This document shows, piece by piece, positions 42,961 to 51,262 of a stretch of DNA of 64,000 nucleotides. Under the pieces are notes generated by a model that did not search any database, was not told the origin of the DNA, and saw only the letters and a program-made list of their open reading frames with translations. Numbering within the stretch: position 1 is the first letter of the stretch; every line of letters starts with the position of its first letter. Origin of the DNA: Bog-756 sp963813525 (lineage in GTDB: Bacteria > Actinomycetota > Acidimicrobiia > Acidimicrobiales > RAAP-2); the NCBI GenBank assembly GCA_963813525.1, contig CAWEZI010000005.1, positions 1,612,001-1,676,000 of the forward strand. The letters are read 5' to 3'. The position numbers and the translations under genes are program-made.

Positions 42961-43574
42961 GCAATCCTCCGGGTGATGGTCGGGTTCTCGGTGGCCAGGT
43001 AGCCCTGGCGGCAAAAGGCGATGACCGCCTCGGCCACTCGATCAGGGTCCTCCCCTTTGTCGAGCACCAGAACGCGGGCCAGGTGGGCCGTCACCCCGAG
43101 GATGGCCGAGGTGAGGACGACCGGATCCTCACCCCGGAGCAGGCCGGCGGTGATGCCGGCGCTCACGTGGGGCAGCGCGTCGGCCACGATGCGGGCGTCT
43201 CCTTGCCGCATGAGTGTCGCCCAGCGCTCTTCGGTGCGGGCGAACTCCATGAGCACGAACAGGTGACGGTGCTCGGCCAGCCAGAGCAGGGAGGAGCGGA
43301 TGCCCTGTTCGATGCGTCGGGCCGGGTCCGGCTCGCCGGCAATGGCTTCACGCTGGGCCTGGCGCATGGCAGTCAGCGCATCGGTGAGGATCTCGGTGAG
43401 CAGCTCGTCCTTGGAGGCGAAGTACCAGTAGAAGACCCCTTTTCCCACGCCCATGCCCTCGACGATGCTGGTCACCGAGGTGGCGTGGTAGCCGTCGGCG
43501 GCGAAGCGTCGAGCGGCGTAGTCCATGAGGTGGCGGCGACGCTGGATGCCCTTGGGAGTGAGTCGGCGTACCAC
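42957..43574 (-). CDS. TetR family transcriptional regulator
   Basis: 205 residues, GTG start. HTH: TPKGIQRRRHLMDYAARRFAADGYHATSVTSIVEGMGVGKGVFYWYFASKDEL in shortened form here: the segments TSVTSIVEGMGVGKGVFYWY and FASKDELLTEIL are the HTH and TetR signature. C-terminal ligand domain typical. First gene of a two-gene operon with the SMP-30 gene (4-bp overlap). Confidence 0.92.
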   Translation of the reverse strand: MVRRLTPKGIQRRRHLMDYAARRFAADGYHATSVTSIVEGMGVGKGVFYWYFASKDELLTEILTDALTAMRQAQREAIAGEPDPARRIEQGIRSSLLWLAEHRHLFVLMEFARTEERWATLMRQGDARIVADALPHVSAGITAGLLRGEDPVVLTSAILGVTAHLARVLVLDKGEDPDRVAEAVIAFCRQGYLATENPTITRRIA

Positions 43575-43642
43575 GGTGCCTAGAAGCTACGGGCCGACAA
43601 CCTCCAGGTCAACGCATGCCGCCACCGCCCTGAGCCTTCAGT

Positions 43643-44443
43643 TCAAGCCGGCGTGGGCTCGACCACCTCGGCGCCGTCGAAGGAGGCCCGCATGACTGCC
43701 GCCGATGACGACAACAGAGCGCGCTTGGGCAAACCGAGTGATCGCAGCTCGTCGGCCATGGGATGGTCGCCGAGGACGAGGGAGGCACCGCCCACCCGAC
43801 CGGCGGCGCCTTCCGCCGAGGTCGTCCATGTCGTCCGCCGGAGCGCCCCGTCGGCGAACGAATAGCTCGGGGGCGCCTGCGACGGCAGCACGATCCGTCC
43901 GCCGGCGGCAACCGTCAGGGAGAGCACGTGGACCCCGCCGTCCACCAGCCTGATGGTGGTGCCGGCACCCGCCCGCCGGGTGGGAAGGTGGGCTTCATCG
44001 ATGTCGATGGTGGTGACCCACTTGGGGAAGCCCCAGATGCCGCGTCCCGCCGCACAGGAGAACTCCTGGTCGACAGGCAGGCGGTGAATGTAGACGCCCA
44101 CTTGCCCGGCGGCGAAGTCGCGGCTGCGCTGCAGAGGCGAGGGATTGCGGGGGGCGTCGTGCGGCCGGACCACGAAGCTGACCGCCACCTCGTGGTAGGG
44201 GTCGAGGTCGGTGTCGTCGTAGCGGCAGGCGGCCAGGGCCACCAGCGCCTTGCCGGGCAGGGGCCCGGTGACCTCCAGCCCGGTCGGCGCCACCAGCCGC
44301 TGGGCTGAGGCGGCGGGAACCAGGTACTGGACGCTCCACTGGCCGGCCCGGCGGACTTCGATGGGAAGGGACAGCGTGCGTCCCATCACCGTCCACGAGG
44401 TGGGGGACGACGATGGCGGCGTGGCGGCGATGTCGGTCGTCAC
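43643..44443 (-). CDS. Acetoacetate decarboxylase-like protein
   Basis: 266 residues from GTG 44443; ATG 44386 is the inner alternative, and the open frame to 44881 runs into the plus-strand PlsC gene. ADC superfamily layout: GQWSVQYLVPAASAQRLV, LVALAACRYDDTDLDPYHEV, VYIHRLPVDQEFSCAAGRGIW followed by GFPKWVTTIDI, whose Lys aligns with the Schiff-base Lys region. Substrates of the non-classical members are unknown. Divergent from plsC by about 30 bp. Confidence 0.8.
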   Translation of the reverse strand: MTTDIAATPPSSSPTSWTVMGRTLSLPIEVRRAGQWSVQYLVPAASAQRLVAPTGLEVTGPLPGKALVALAACRYDDTDLDPYHEVAVSFVVRPHDAPRNPSPLQRSRDFAAGQVGVYIHRLPVDQEFSCAAGRGIWGFPKWVTTIDIDEAHLPTRRAGAGTTIRLVDGGVHVLSLTVAAGGRIVLPSQAPPSYSFADGALRRTTWTTSAEGAAGRVGGASLVLGDHPMADELRSLGLPKRALLSSSAAVMRASFDGAEVVEPTPA

Positions 44444-44473
44444 CGGTGCAGTACACCACAAGCGGCGGTACCG

Positions 44474-45262
44474 TTGCCCGTGGCCTATTGGATACTGAAG
44501 GTGCTGTTGACCCCGGTATTCACCCTGCTCTGGCGGGTCAAGGTCGAAGGCCGTGAGAACGTCCCCCGTCACGGCCCGGCCGTGCTGGCCGCCAATCACC
44601 AGTCCTTTTGTGACTCCTTCTTCCTTCCCCTCGTCCTTCGCCGCCGGGTCACCTACGTGGCCAAAGCCGAGTACTTCGACAGCTGGCGCACGGCTTGGTT
44701 CTTCCGGGCCGCCGGCCAGATCCCCATGCGCCGCGAGGGCGGCACCGCCTCCCAACGGGCCCTCGAGACCGCCACCGAGGTGCTGCGGACCGGCCGACTG
44801 CTCGGCATCTATCCGGAGGGGACCCGGGCTCCCGACGCCCGGCTGCACAGGGGCCACACCGGTGCGGCCCGGCTGGCCCAACAGTGCCGGGTTCCCCTCA
44901 TACCGGTGGGAATCGCCGGCACGCGGGCCGTACAGCCGCCGGGGCGCAGGCTCATGCGTCCCTTCAAGTCGGTGACCATCCGGTTCGGCCCCCCTGTTTC
45001 TCCCGAGCTACCTGGTTCTCCGGAGCTACGTGTATCTCCCGAGCTACGTGTATCTCCCGAGTCGCCGGTGCCTGCTGAGTCGAAGGCCAGGTCCGTGACC
45101 GCCCGCCGGTATGCCGAGCCGGTGGCGGCGGGCGCCGATCGACCCCCTGGCCAGGACGAGGACCAGATCCAGCTCCGGGCTCTCACCGATGCGCTGATGA
45201 CGTCGATCGCCCAACTGTCGGGCCAGCAGTACGTGGATGAGTACGCCAGGCGGGGGGGCTGA
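44474..45262 (+). CDS. plsC: 1-acyl-sn-glycerol-3-phosphate acyltransferase (PlsC)
   Basis: 262 residues. Membrane-proximal N terminus, then block I NHQSFCDSFF (His42 and Asp47, HX4D), QIPMRREGG, block III LGIYPEGTRAPD and IPVGIAGT. It transfers an acyl chain to lysophosphatidic acid on the inner membrane face. Between about 175 and 199 an 18-bp tandem repeat encodes PELPGS-PELRVS-PELRVS-PES, an insertion not expected in PlsC. The remaining C-terminal 60 residues are polar. Confidence 0.9.
   Translation: MPVAYWILKVLLTPVFTLLWRVKVEGRENVPRHGPAVLAANHQSFCDSFFLPLVLRRRVTYVAKAEYFDSWRTAWFFRAAGQIPMRREGGTASQRALETATEVLRTGRLLGIYPEGTRAPDARLHRGHTGAARLAQQCRVPLIPVGIAGTRAVQPPGRRLMRPFKSVTIRFGPPVSPELPGSPELRVSPELRVSPESPVPAESKARSVTARRYAEPVAAGADRPPGQDEDQIQLRALTDALMTSIAQLSGQQYVDEYARRGG
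44999..45070 (+). repeat. 18-bp in-frame tandem repeats inside plsC
   Basis: Four 18-bp units (starts 44999, 45017, 45035, 45053; the last diverged), consensus beginning TCTCCCGAGCTACGTGTA, encoding SPELRV repeats. The unit is a multiple of three, so copy changes would keep the frame. Confidence 0.9.
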
Positions 45263-45360
45263 TCCGATGGGATCAGCGCAACGGATGACAGCGATCAGCT
45301 CACCCGATTTTGTAATCAGTCGGAAACAGTGTGTACACAGTGATTGCGTAGCCTGACCCA

Positions 45361-45963
45361 GTGTTCAACTACCTGATCAGGCTTCATCTCGCCGACCGGC
45401 CGGGGGCGCTCGGGGCGGTGGCCAGCCGCATCGGCTCGGTGGGCGGGGACGTGGTCTCCATCGACATTCTGCAGCGGGACAACGGCATCGCCGTCGACGA
45501 GCTGGGCGTCGGCCTGCCGGCGGACAATCTCATCGGTTTGCTCAGCGATGAGATACTCGAGGTCGACGGCGTTTCCATCGAATCGGTCCGAGCCGTCGAG
45601 GGCCCGATTCCCGACCGACATACAGAGCTCCTCGACGTGGCCACCGCTCTGTTCGAGCAGACCTCGGCTTCCGCTCTCCTCTCCCTTCTGGCCTTCCGGG
45701 TCCGGCTCAGCCTGGTTGCCACATTCGCCTCGGTCATCGAGGCCGTTTCGTCGGCGGTACTGGCCACCGACGGCCAGGCTCCCCAGGGGGTCGACCTCGA
45801 CGCCGGTGCCACCGAAGGGCCCGAGCTGGCCGTGGCTCGTATGGACCACGCGGGACTCGTCCTGCTGGTGGGACGGGCCGACCCGGTACTGCGCCAACGC
45901 GAGCGGCGCTGGGTGTCGACTATGGCCAAGTTGGCCGACCGGAGCCTTCAGCAGCTGACCTGA
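45361..45963 (+). CDS. ACT-domain protein with a GAF-like C-terminal half
   Basis: 200 residues, GTG start. Residues 1-75 are an ACT domain: FNYLIRLHLADRPGALGAVASRIGSVGGDVVSIDI. The second half (LLDVATALFEQTSASALLSLLAF, RMDHAGLVLLVGRADPVL) has an alpha/beta pattern like a degenerate GAF domain. Probably an amino-acid-sensing regulatory protein; no catalytic residues seen. It ends 4 bp from the convergent glycerol kinase gene. Confidence 0.8.
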   Translation: MFNYLIRLHLADRPGALGAVASRIGSVGGDVVSIDILQRDNGIAVDELGVGLPADNLIGLLSDEILEVDGVSIESVRAVEGPIPDRHTELLDVATALFEQTSASALLSLLAFRVRLSLVATFASVIEAVSSAVLATDGQAPQGVDLDAGATEGPELAVARMDHAGLVLLVGRADPVLRQRERRWVSTMAKLADRSLQQLT

Positions 45964-45967
45964 CGGC

Positions 45968-47579
45968 CTAATCGCCCCCGGCAGTGCTCCCGGCAGTGCC
46001 CTCGGCGGTGCCCCCGGCAGTGCTCCCGGTACCCGGTCCGGACCAGTGACGCGACCGGTCGACGGCTCGGAGCCACGCCCCATGGGCCGCCTCGGTCACC
46101 GTCGTCTCGGCCACCGGGGCGAAGGCGGCCTCCTCGGTCCACAGTCCGGCAAGTTCGTCGAGCGAACTCCACACCCCTTCGGCCAGGCCGGCCAAGGTGG
46201 CCGCTCCGATGGCCGTCGTCTCGACCGATGAGGGCCGGATCACGTCGAGCCGGGTCTGGTCGGCCACCGACTGGAGGAGGAGGTCCATGGCTGCTGCCCC
46301 GCCGTCGAAGCGCAGCACGGTCGGCGCCGTGGCTGTCGCCGCCATGGCGTCGACCACGTCGCGCACCTGGTAGCTCATGGCCTCGACCATGGCCCGTGCC
46401 AGGTGGGCGCGGCCCGTTCCCCGGCTGAGCCCGGTGATGGTGCCGCGGGCTTCCGGATCCCAGAAGGGGCTGCCCAGACCGGTGAAGGCCGGGACCACCA
46501 CCACCCCGTCGCTCGTCTCCACTGTTCGAGCCAGCGGTTCGAGGGCGGCGGCGCTGTCGATCAGCTCCAGTCCGTCGCGCAGCCACTGCACGCCGGCGCC
46601 GGATACGAACACCGACCCTTCCTGGGCGTAAGCAACGGGTGGTCGACCATCGGTGTCGACGGCGGCGCCCAGGTCCCAGGCCAAGGTCGTCACCAGCCCG
46701 TCGACCGGGTCGGGGGCTCGTGGCCCGGCGTTCATGAGGACGAAGGTGCCCGGTGCCCACGGTGGCCTTGGTCATTCCCGCGTCGAAGCAGCACTGCCCG
46801 AACAGAGCGGCGTGTTGGTCGCCGGCCATGCCACTGATCGGCACCCCGGACAAGGGGGAATCGGCTCCGAGGATGGTGGGGGAGAGGACGCCGAACCGTC
46901 CACAGCACGGACGTACCTCGGCCAGGGCGGACAGCGGGACACCGAAGAGCGCCCCGAGCTCCTCCGACCACCGCCGGTCCACGATGTCGAACAGCAGGGT
47001 GCGGGCGGCGTTGCTGGCGTCGGTGGCGAACAGGCCACCTTCGACCCCACCGGTCAGGTTCCACAACACCCACGAATCGACTGTGCCCAGGGCCAGGTCG
47101 CCTCCAGACGGACCGTCCGTCGAGAGGCCGCCGGGGCCGAGCAGCCACCGCATCTTGGTGGCGGAGAAGTAGGGGTCCAGCACGAGGCCGGTCCGCTCCC
47201 GGACCAGTGGGAGGTGGCCGTCGACCGACATCTGGATGCAGGTTTCTGCGGTTCGTCGATCCTGCCAGACGATGGTGCGGTGGGACGGCTGTCCGGTGCG
47301 ACGGTCCCAGGCGACGACGGTCTCGCGCTGGTTGGTGATGCCGATGGCCCCGACCACCCGGTCGTGGTCGTTGAGGCGCCCTCCGACCTCGTCGAGGGTG
47401 GCACGGACCTTGAGCCAGATCTCGTCCGCATCCTGTTCGACCCACCCGGGCCGGGGGTAATAGGTCGCCAGCTCGGCATAGGCCTGGTCGACGACCCGGG
47501 CCGCCTGGTCGACGACGAGCGCCCTCACGCCGGTGGTCCCGGCGTCCACGGCGACAGTCACCAATGATGGGGAGCTCAC
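45968..47579 (-). pseudogene. glpK: Glycerol kinase, interrupted by a +1 frameshift
   Basis: FGGY kinase. N-terminal part VTVAVDAGTTGVRALVVDQA, GAIGITNQRETVVAWDR and GMAGDQHAALFGQCCFDAGMTKATVGTG is in one frame, ending at the G-run at 46749-46751. The rest (FVLMNAGPRAPDPVDGLVTT, EGSVFVSGAGVQWLRDGLEL, VPAFTGLGSPFWDPEARGTI, LRFDGGAAAMD) continues one frame over. Removing one C from the CCC at 46749-46751 restores VGTGTFVLMNAG and a 536-residue protein. Phosphorylates glycerol to glycerol-3-phosphate. GTG 47579 start assumed. The whole rest of the gene looks intact, so a sequencing or assembly error is as likely as a recent mutation. Confidence 0.88.
45976..46029. repeat. 12-bp tandem repeats at the 3' end of glpK
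   Basis: Four and a half 12-bp units of consensus CCCCGGCAGTGC encode an AGSTAGGTAEGTAGSTAGG-type tail in the last codons of glpK. Normal GlpK ends before this, so the tail is an added low-complexity extension. Confidence 0.88.
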
Positions 47580-47716
47580 GTCAGGACTGTAGCGAGGTGG
47601 CGAGACGTCCTCCGCCCTCCCGTGCTCGCGGACAGCAATCATTTGCAAACCTTCGCGAACGGTCTTCCACCTGGTAGTTCTTGCTCCTCTACGGTGCCGA
47701 AATTCCCACCAATTGG

Positions 47717-47746
47717 TTGACAGGGGTGTAACTACGCTGCTGTAAT
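47717..47746 (+). promoter_or_regulatory. Promoter of nrdJ: TTGACA - 18 bp - TGTAAT
   Basis: A consensus -35 TTGACA (47717-47722), 18-bp spacer and TGTAAT (47741-47746), in the 584-bp gap upstream of nrdJ. A second perfect -10 TATAAT at 47805-47810 lacks a -35. Transcription from the first would give a leader of about 410 nt. Confidence 0.6.
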
Positions 47747-47750
47747 AGAC

Positions 47751-47795
47751 CCACTATCTCGTACCTCGGGGGAGGAGAACCACTACATATTGTGT
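47751..47795 (+). promoter_or_regulatory. NrdR-box pair upstream of nrdJ
   Basis: CCACTACATATTGTGT at 47780-47795 matches the NrdR-box consensus ACACTATATATAGTGT at 13 of 16 positions. A second, weaker copy starts 29 bp upstream at 47751 (CCACTATCTCGTACCT, only the left half CACTAT conserved). NrdR sites come in pairs about three helical turns apart, and NrdR represses ribonucleotide reductase genes, so position and target fit. No nrdR gene is in the window. Confidence 0.6.
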
Positions 47796-47810
47796 CTGGC
47801 GGACTATAAT

Positions 47811-48163
47811 AAGGGCGGGCGAGTTCGGACAGTGGCCGAACCTGGCACCATTCGGGCGGGAGGGGATCTCTGAGGCTCCGAGGATGGTGGCGGACCGGCT
47901 GGGGACGGACCAATCTCGCCAGAAACGACCTTCGCCGCCACCATCGCAACGACATCGACCACGGACCGTCCGACGGGGCAGACGCACCACCACGTTGTTC
48001 CACCACGTTGTTACTGCCAACACCGATACTGAGCACACCGCACTTCTGAGAAGCCAGCATCACCGAGAGCACAGAATTTTCTGAGAACACAGCATTTCCA
48101 ACAGCACGTCGATTTTTCACTCACCACACCGCCAGTAGGAATCGAATCGAGGAGGACCTACGC
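47811..48163 (+). other. Long structured 5' leader of nrdJ
   Basis: About 350 nt of transcribed leader with no convincing gene. GTTCGG/CCGAAC forms a 6-bp hairpin at 47823-47841. GATGGTGGCGG (47883-47893) pairs perfectly with CCGCCACCATC (47935-47945), an 11-bp long-range stem. Two 13-bp direct repeats CACCACGTTGTTC/A lie at 47988-48013. GAGGAGG just before the ATG is the ribosome-binding site. I saw no B12-box, so a cobalamin riboswitch is not supported. Confidence 0.45.
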
Positions 48164-51076
48164 ATGGCCATTGCTCCACAGCGTGTCGGCATCGGCATCC
48201 GCCGCCACTTCACCACAGCCGGTATCCATCCCTACGACGAGGTCGTGTGGGAACGGCGCGATGCCCGGATCACCAACTACCGGGACGGGGCGGTCGCCTT
48301 CGAGCAGCTGGACGTCGAGGTACCCGAATCGTGGAGCCTCAACGCCACCAATATCCTGGCTCAGAAGTACTTCCGGGGAACCCCGAACACCGACGAGCGG
48401 GAGTGGTCGCTGCGGCAAGTGGCCGACCGGGTGGTCGACACCATCACCCTGTGGGGCATCAAGGACGGTTACTTCGTCGACGATGAGGAAGCGGAGACCT
48501 TCCGCGCCGAGCTCAAGCACCTCGTCGTCCACCAGATGGCCGCCTTCAACTCGCCGGTGTGGTTCAACATCGGCGTGGCTGGCGTACCCCAGCAGGGCTC
48601 GGCCTGCTTCATCCTCTCCGTCGAGGACACCATGGACTCCATCCTCAACTGGTACACGGAGGAGGGGATCATCTTCAAAGGCGGTTCGGGTGCCGGCGTC
48701 AACCTGTCCCGCATTCGGTCCTCGCAAGAGCTTCTGAAGGGTGGTGGGACGGCCTCGGGTCCGGTCAGCTTCATGCGGGGCGCAGACTCCTCGGCCGGCA
48801 CGATCAAGTCCGGCGGCAAGACGAGGCGGGCGGCCAAGATGGTCATCCTCGACGCGGACCACCCCGACATCGAGGACTTCATCTGGTGCAAAGCCATCGA
48901 GGAGCGCAAGGCGCGGGTGCTCCGCGACGCCGGGTTCGACATGGACCTCGACGGCAAGGACGCCATCAGCCTGCAGTATCAGAATGCCAACAACTCGGTG
49001 CGGGTCACCGACGAGTTCATGGAGGCGGTCATCGATGGCCGTGACTGGGCCCTCACGCCCCGGGGAGGCGGCGAGCCGCTCCGGATGGTTCCTGCCCGCC
49101 AGTTGTTCCGCCAGGTGGCCCAGGCAGCTTGGGAGTGTGCCGACCCGGGCATGCAGTTCGACTCGACCATCAACCGTTGGCACACGGCGGCCAACACCGA
49201 CCGGATCAACGGTTCCAATCCTTGTTCGGAGTACATGCACATCGACAACTCGGCGTGCAATCTGGCCAGTTTCAACCTGATGAAGTTCCTCGACGACGAC
49301 TCGGTCTTCGACGTGGAGGGGTTCCGCAGCGCCGTGGAGGTCGTCTTCACCGCCCAGGAGATCATCGTGGGCAACGCCGACTATCCGACCGAGAAGATCG
49401 CCGAGAACTCTCGGCGCTTCCGCCAGTTGGGCATCGGGTACGCCAACCTCGGCGCCGTGCTCATGGCCCAGGGGCTCCCCTACGACTCCGATCAGGGACG
49501 GGCTTGGGCGGGGGCTATCACCGCCCTCATGACCGGCCACGCCTATGCCACATCCGCCCGCACCGCTGCCCGGATGGGGCCTTTCGCCGGCTATCACGAG
49601 AACGTCGAGCCCATGCTGGGCGTCCTCCGCATGCATCGAGATGCGGTGGCCGGTATCGACGAGGAAGCCGTACCCACCGAGCTGCTGTGCGCCGCCCAAG
49701 AGGCATGGGACCTGGCCGTCGAACTCGGCGAGAGCTACGGGGTGCGCAACTCGCAGGCCAGCGTGCTCGCACCGACCGGCACCATCGGTCTGTTGATGGA
49801 CTGCGACACCACCGGAGTCGAACCCGACTTGGGCCTGGTCAAGACCAAGAAGCTGGTCGGCGGGGGCACCATGTCGATCGTCAACCAGACCGTTCCCCGA
49901 GCTCTGGCCCAGCTCGGGTACTCGCTCGATCAGATCGACGAGATCATCGCCTACATCGACGTGCAGAAATCAATCGTCGGTGCGCCCTACTTGTCGGCTG
50001 ATCACATGTCGGTGTTCGCCTGTTCGATGGGCGACAACACGATCCACTACCTGGGTCACGTGCGCATGATGGGTGCTGTTCAACCCTTCATCTCGGGTGC
50101 CATCTCCAAGACGGTCAACCTTCCCGAGGATGTGACAGTCGAGGACGTCGAGCAGCTGCACATCGACGCCTGGCGGATGGGTATCAAGGCCGTTGCCATC
50201 TACCGCGACAATTGCAAGGTGGCCCAGCCGCTGTCGACCACCAAGATGGCCAATGCCTCCGACGGGTCCGACGACGTCCCCGCCGGTTCCGAAGCCGAGG
50301 CCCACGCCCGCGAGCTCAACCAAAAGATCGCCGGCCTGGAGGCTGCGCTGGCCCACGAGCAAACCCGGGTAGCCGAAACAGTTGTAGTCGGCGCCGTGCG
50401 CGAACGCCTGCCCCGCCGCCGCAAGTCATCCACCTTTGCTTTCCGGGTTGCCGATTGCGAGGGATACGTCACCGTCGGCGAGTATGAGGACGGACGCCCG
50501 GGTGAGGTGTTCATGAAGGTGTCCAAGCAGGGCTCGACCCTGGCCGGCATCATGGACGCCTTCTCCATATCGGTGAGTCTCGGACTCCAGCACGGTGTCC
50601 CTCTGTCGACCTATGTGCGCAAGTACTCCAACATGCGCTTCGAGCCGGCCGGCATCACCGACGATCCCGACCTGCGGATCGCCACCAGTCTGGTCGACTA
50701 CATCTTTCGCCGTCTGGCGGTCGATTACCTGCCGGTCGAGGAGCGGGCTGAGCTCGGGGTGCTCTCCACCTCGGAGCGTATGCAGCCCACCCTTCCCGGT
50801 GTCGAGGAGACGGCCACGCCATCGGCGGGGGTGGTGGAGGCGATCGATCCGGTGGTCGCCACCGTCATCGACGCCAGTGCTATCGACGTGGGGGAGGGCC
50901 CATCGGCCGCACCGGCGGCCGTGCCGGGCCGGGTTGATCACCATTCCACAGACCAGCTGCTGGCCCGGGCCGAACCTCGCGACGCTCCTTACTGTTACCA
51001 GTGCGGAAACGCCATGCAGCGAGCCGGATCCTGCTACGTCTGCGCCAGTTGCGGCACCACCAGCGGCTGCTCGTAG
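48164..51076 (+). CDS. nrdJ: Adenosylcobalamin-dependent (class II) ribonucleotide reductase
   Basis: 970 residues from ATG 48164 with GAGGAGG upstream. FNSPVWFNIGVAGVPQQGSAC, FKGGSGAGVNLSRIRSS, INGSNPCSEYMHIDNSACNLA (NPCSE with the thiyl-radical Cys) and VLAPTGTIGLLMDCDTTGVE are the catalytic-barrel motifs. A TSCPD-type domain follows from about 750 (FRVADCEGYVTVGEYEDG), with a linker and a C-terminal Cys module CYQCGNAMQRAGSCYVCASCG, which holds the redox-active or zinc cysteines. Makes deoxyribonucleotides using B12 with no need for oxygen. Its upstream region carries NrdR-type boxes. Confidence 0.96.
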   Translation: MAIAPQRVGIGIRRHFTTAGIHPYDEVVWERRDARITNYRDGAVAFEQLDVEVPESWSLNATNILAQKYFRGTPNTDEREWSLRQVADRVVDTITLWGIKDGYFVDDEEAETFRAELKHLVVHQMAAFNSPVWFNIGVAGVPQQGSACFILSVEDTMDSILNWYTEEGIIFKGGSGAGVNLSRIRSSQELLKGGGTASGPVSFMRGADSSAGTIKSGGKTRRAAKMVILDADHPDIEDFIWCKAIEERKARVLRDAGFDMDLDGKDAISLQYQNANNSVRVTDEFMEAVIDGRDWALTPRGGGEPLRMVPARQLFRQVAQAAWECADPGMQFDSTINRWHTAANTDRINGSNPCSEYMHIDNSACNLASFNLMKFLDDDSVFDVEGFRSAVEVVFTAQEIIVGNADYPTEKIAENSRRFRQLGIGYANLGAVLMAQGLPYDSDQGRAWAGAITALMTGHAYATSARTAARMGPFAGYHENVEPMLGVLRMHRDAVAGIDEEAVPTELLCAAQEAWDLAVELGESYGVRNSQASVLAPTGTIGLLMDCDTTGVEPDLGLVKTKKLVGGGTMSIVNQTVPRALAQLGYSLDQIDEIIAYIDVQKSIVGAPYLSADHMSVFACSMGDNTIHYLGHVRMMGAVQPFISGAISKTVNLPEDVTVEDVEQLHIDAWRMGIKAVAIYRDNCKVAQPLSTTKMANASDGSDDVPAGSEAEAHARELNQKIAGLEAALAHEQTRVAETVVVGAVRERLPRRRKSSTFAFRVADCEGYVTVGEYEDGRPGEVFMKVSKQGSTLAGIMDAFSISVSLGLQHGVPLSTYVRKYSNMRFEPAGITDDPDLRIATSLVDYIFRRLAVDYLPVEERAELGVLSTSERMQPTLPGVEETATPSAGVVEAIDPVVATVIDASAIDVGEGPSAAPAAVPGRVDHHSTDQLLARAEPRDAPYCYQCGNAMQRAGSCYVCASCGTTSGCS

Positions 51077-51262
51077 CGTTGCCGCTTCGCCGGGTGAATC
51101 TGCTTCGGGGTGACCGGGTGACGGGGTGTCTTCTGCCGCCCATGTCCGGCGCCATTGCGCCGGGTGACATGGATGATTGCATCTGGTAGGCGGACCCTCT
51201 GAACTCACCGTGAGATAACTGATCACAAGCGGGTGCCGCCGAGCGTCTGGAAGACTTTCTCT

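Noticed and set aside
44444..44881. N-terminal extension of the acetoacetate decarboxylase-like frame
   Set aside because: It is antisense to plsC, whose catalytic blocks are clear.
47689..48120. Minus-strand frame of 143 codons in the nrdJ upstream region
   Set aside because: It has no recognisable domain, overlaps the promoter and NrdR-type boxes, and has Arg/Ser-rich composition.
47811..48163. Cobalamin riboswitch upstream of nrdJ
   Set aside because: A B12 cofactor enzyme made this likely, but no B12-box or matching core was found by eye.
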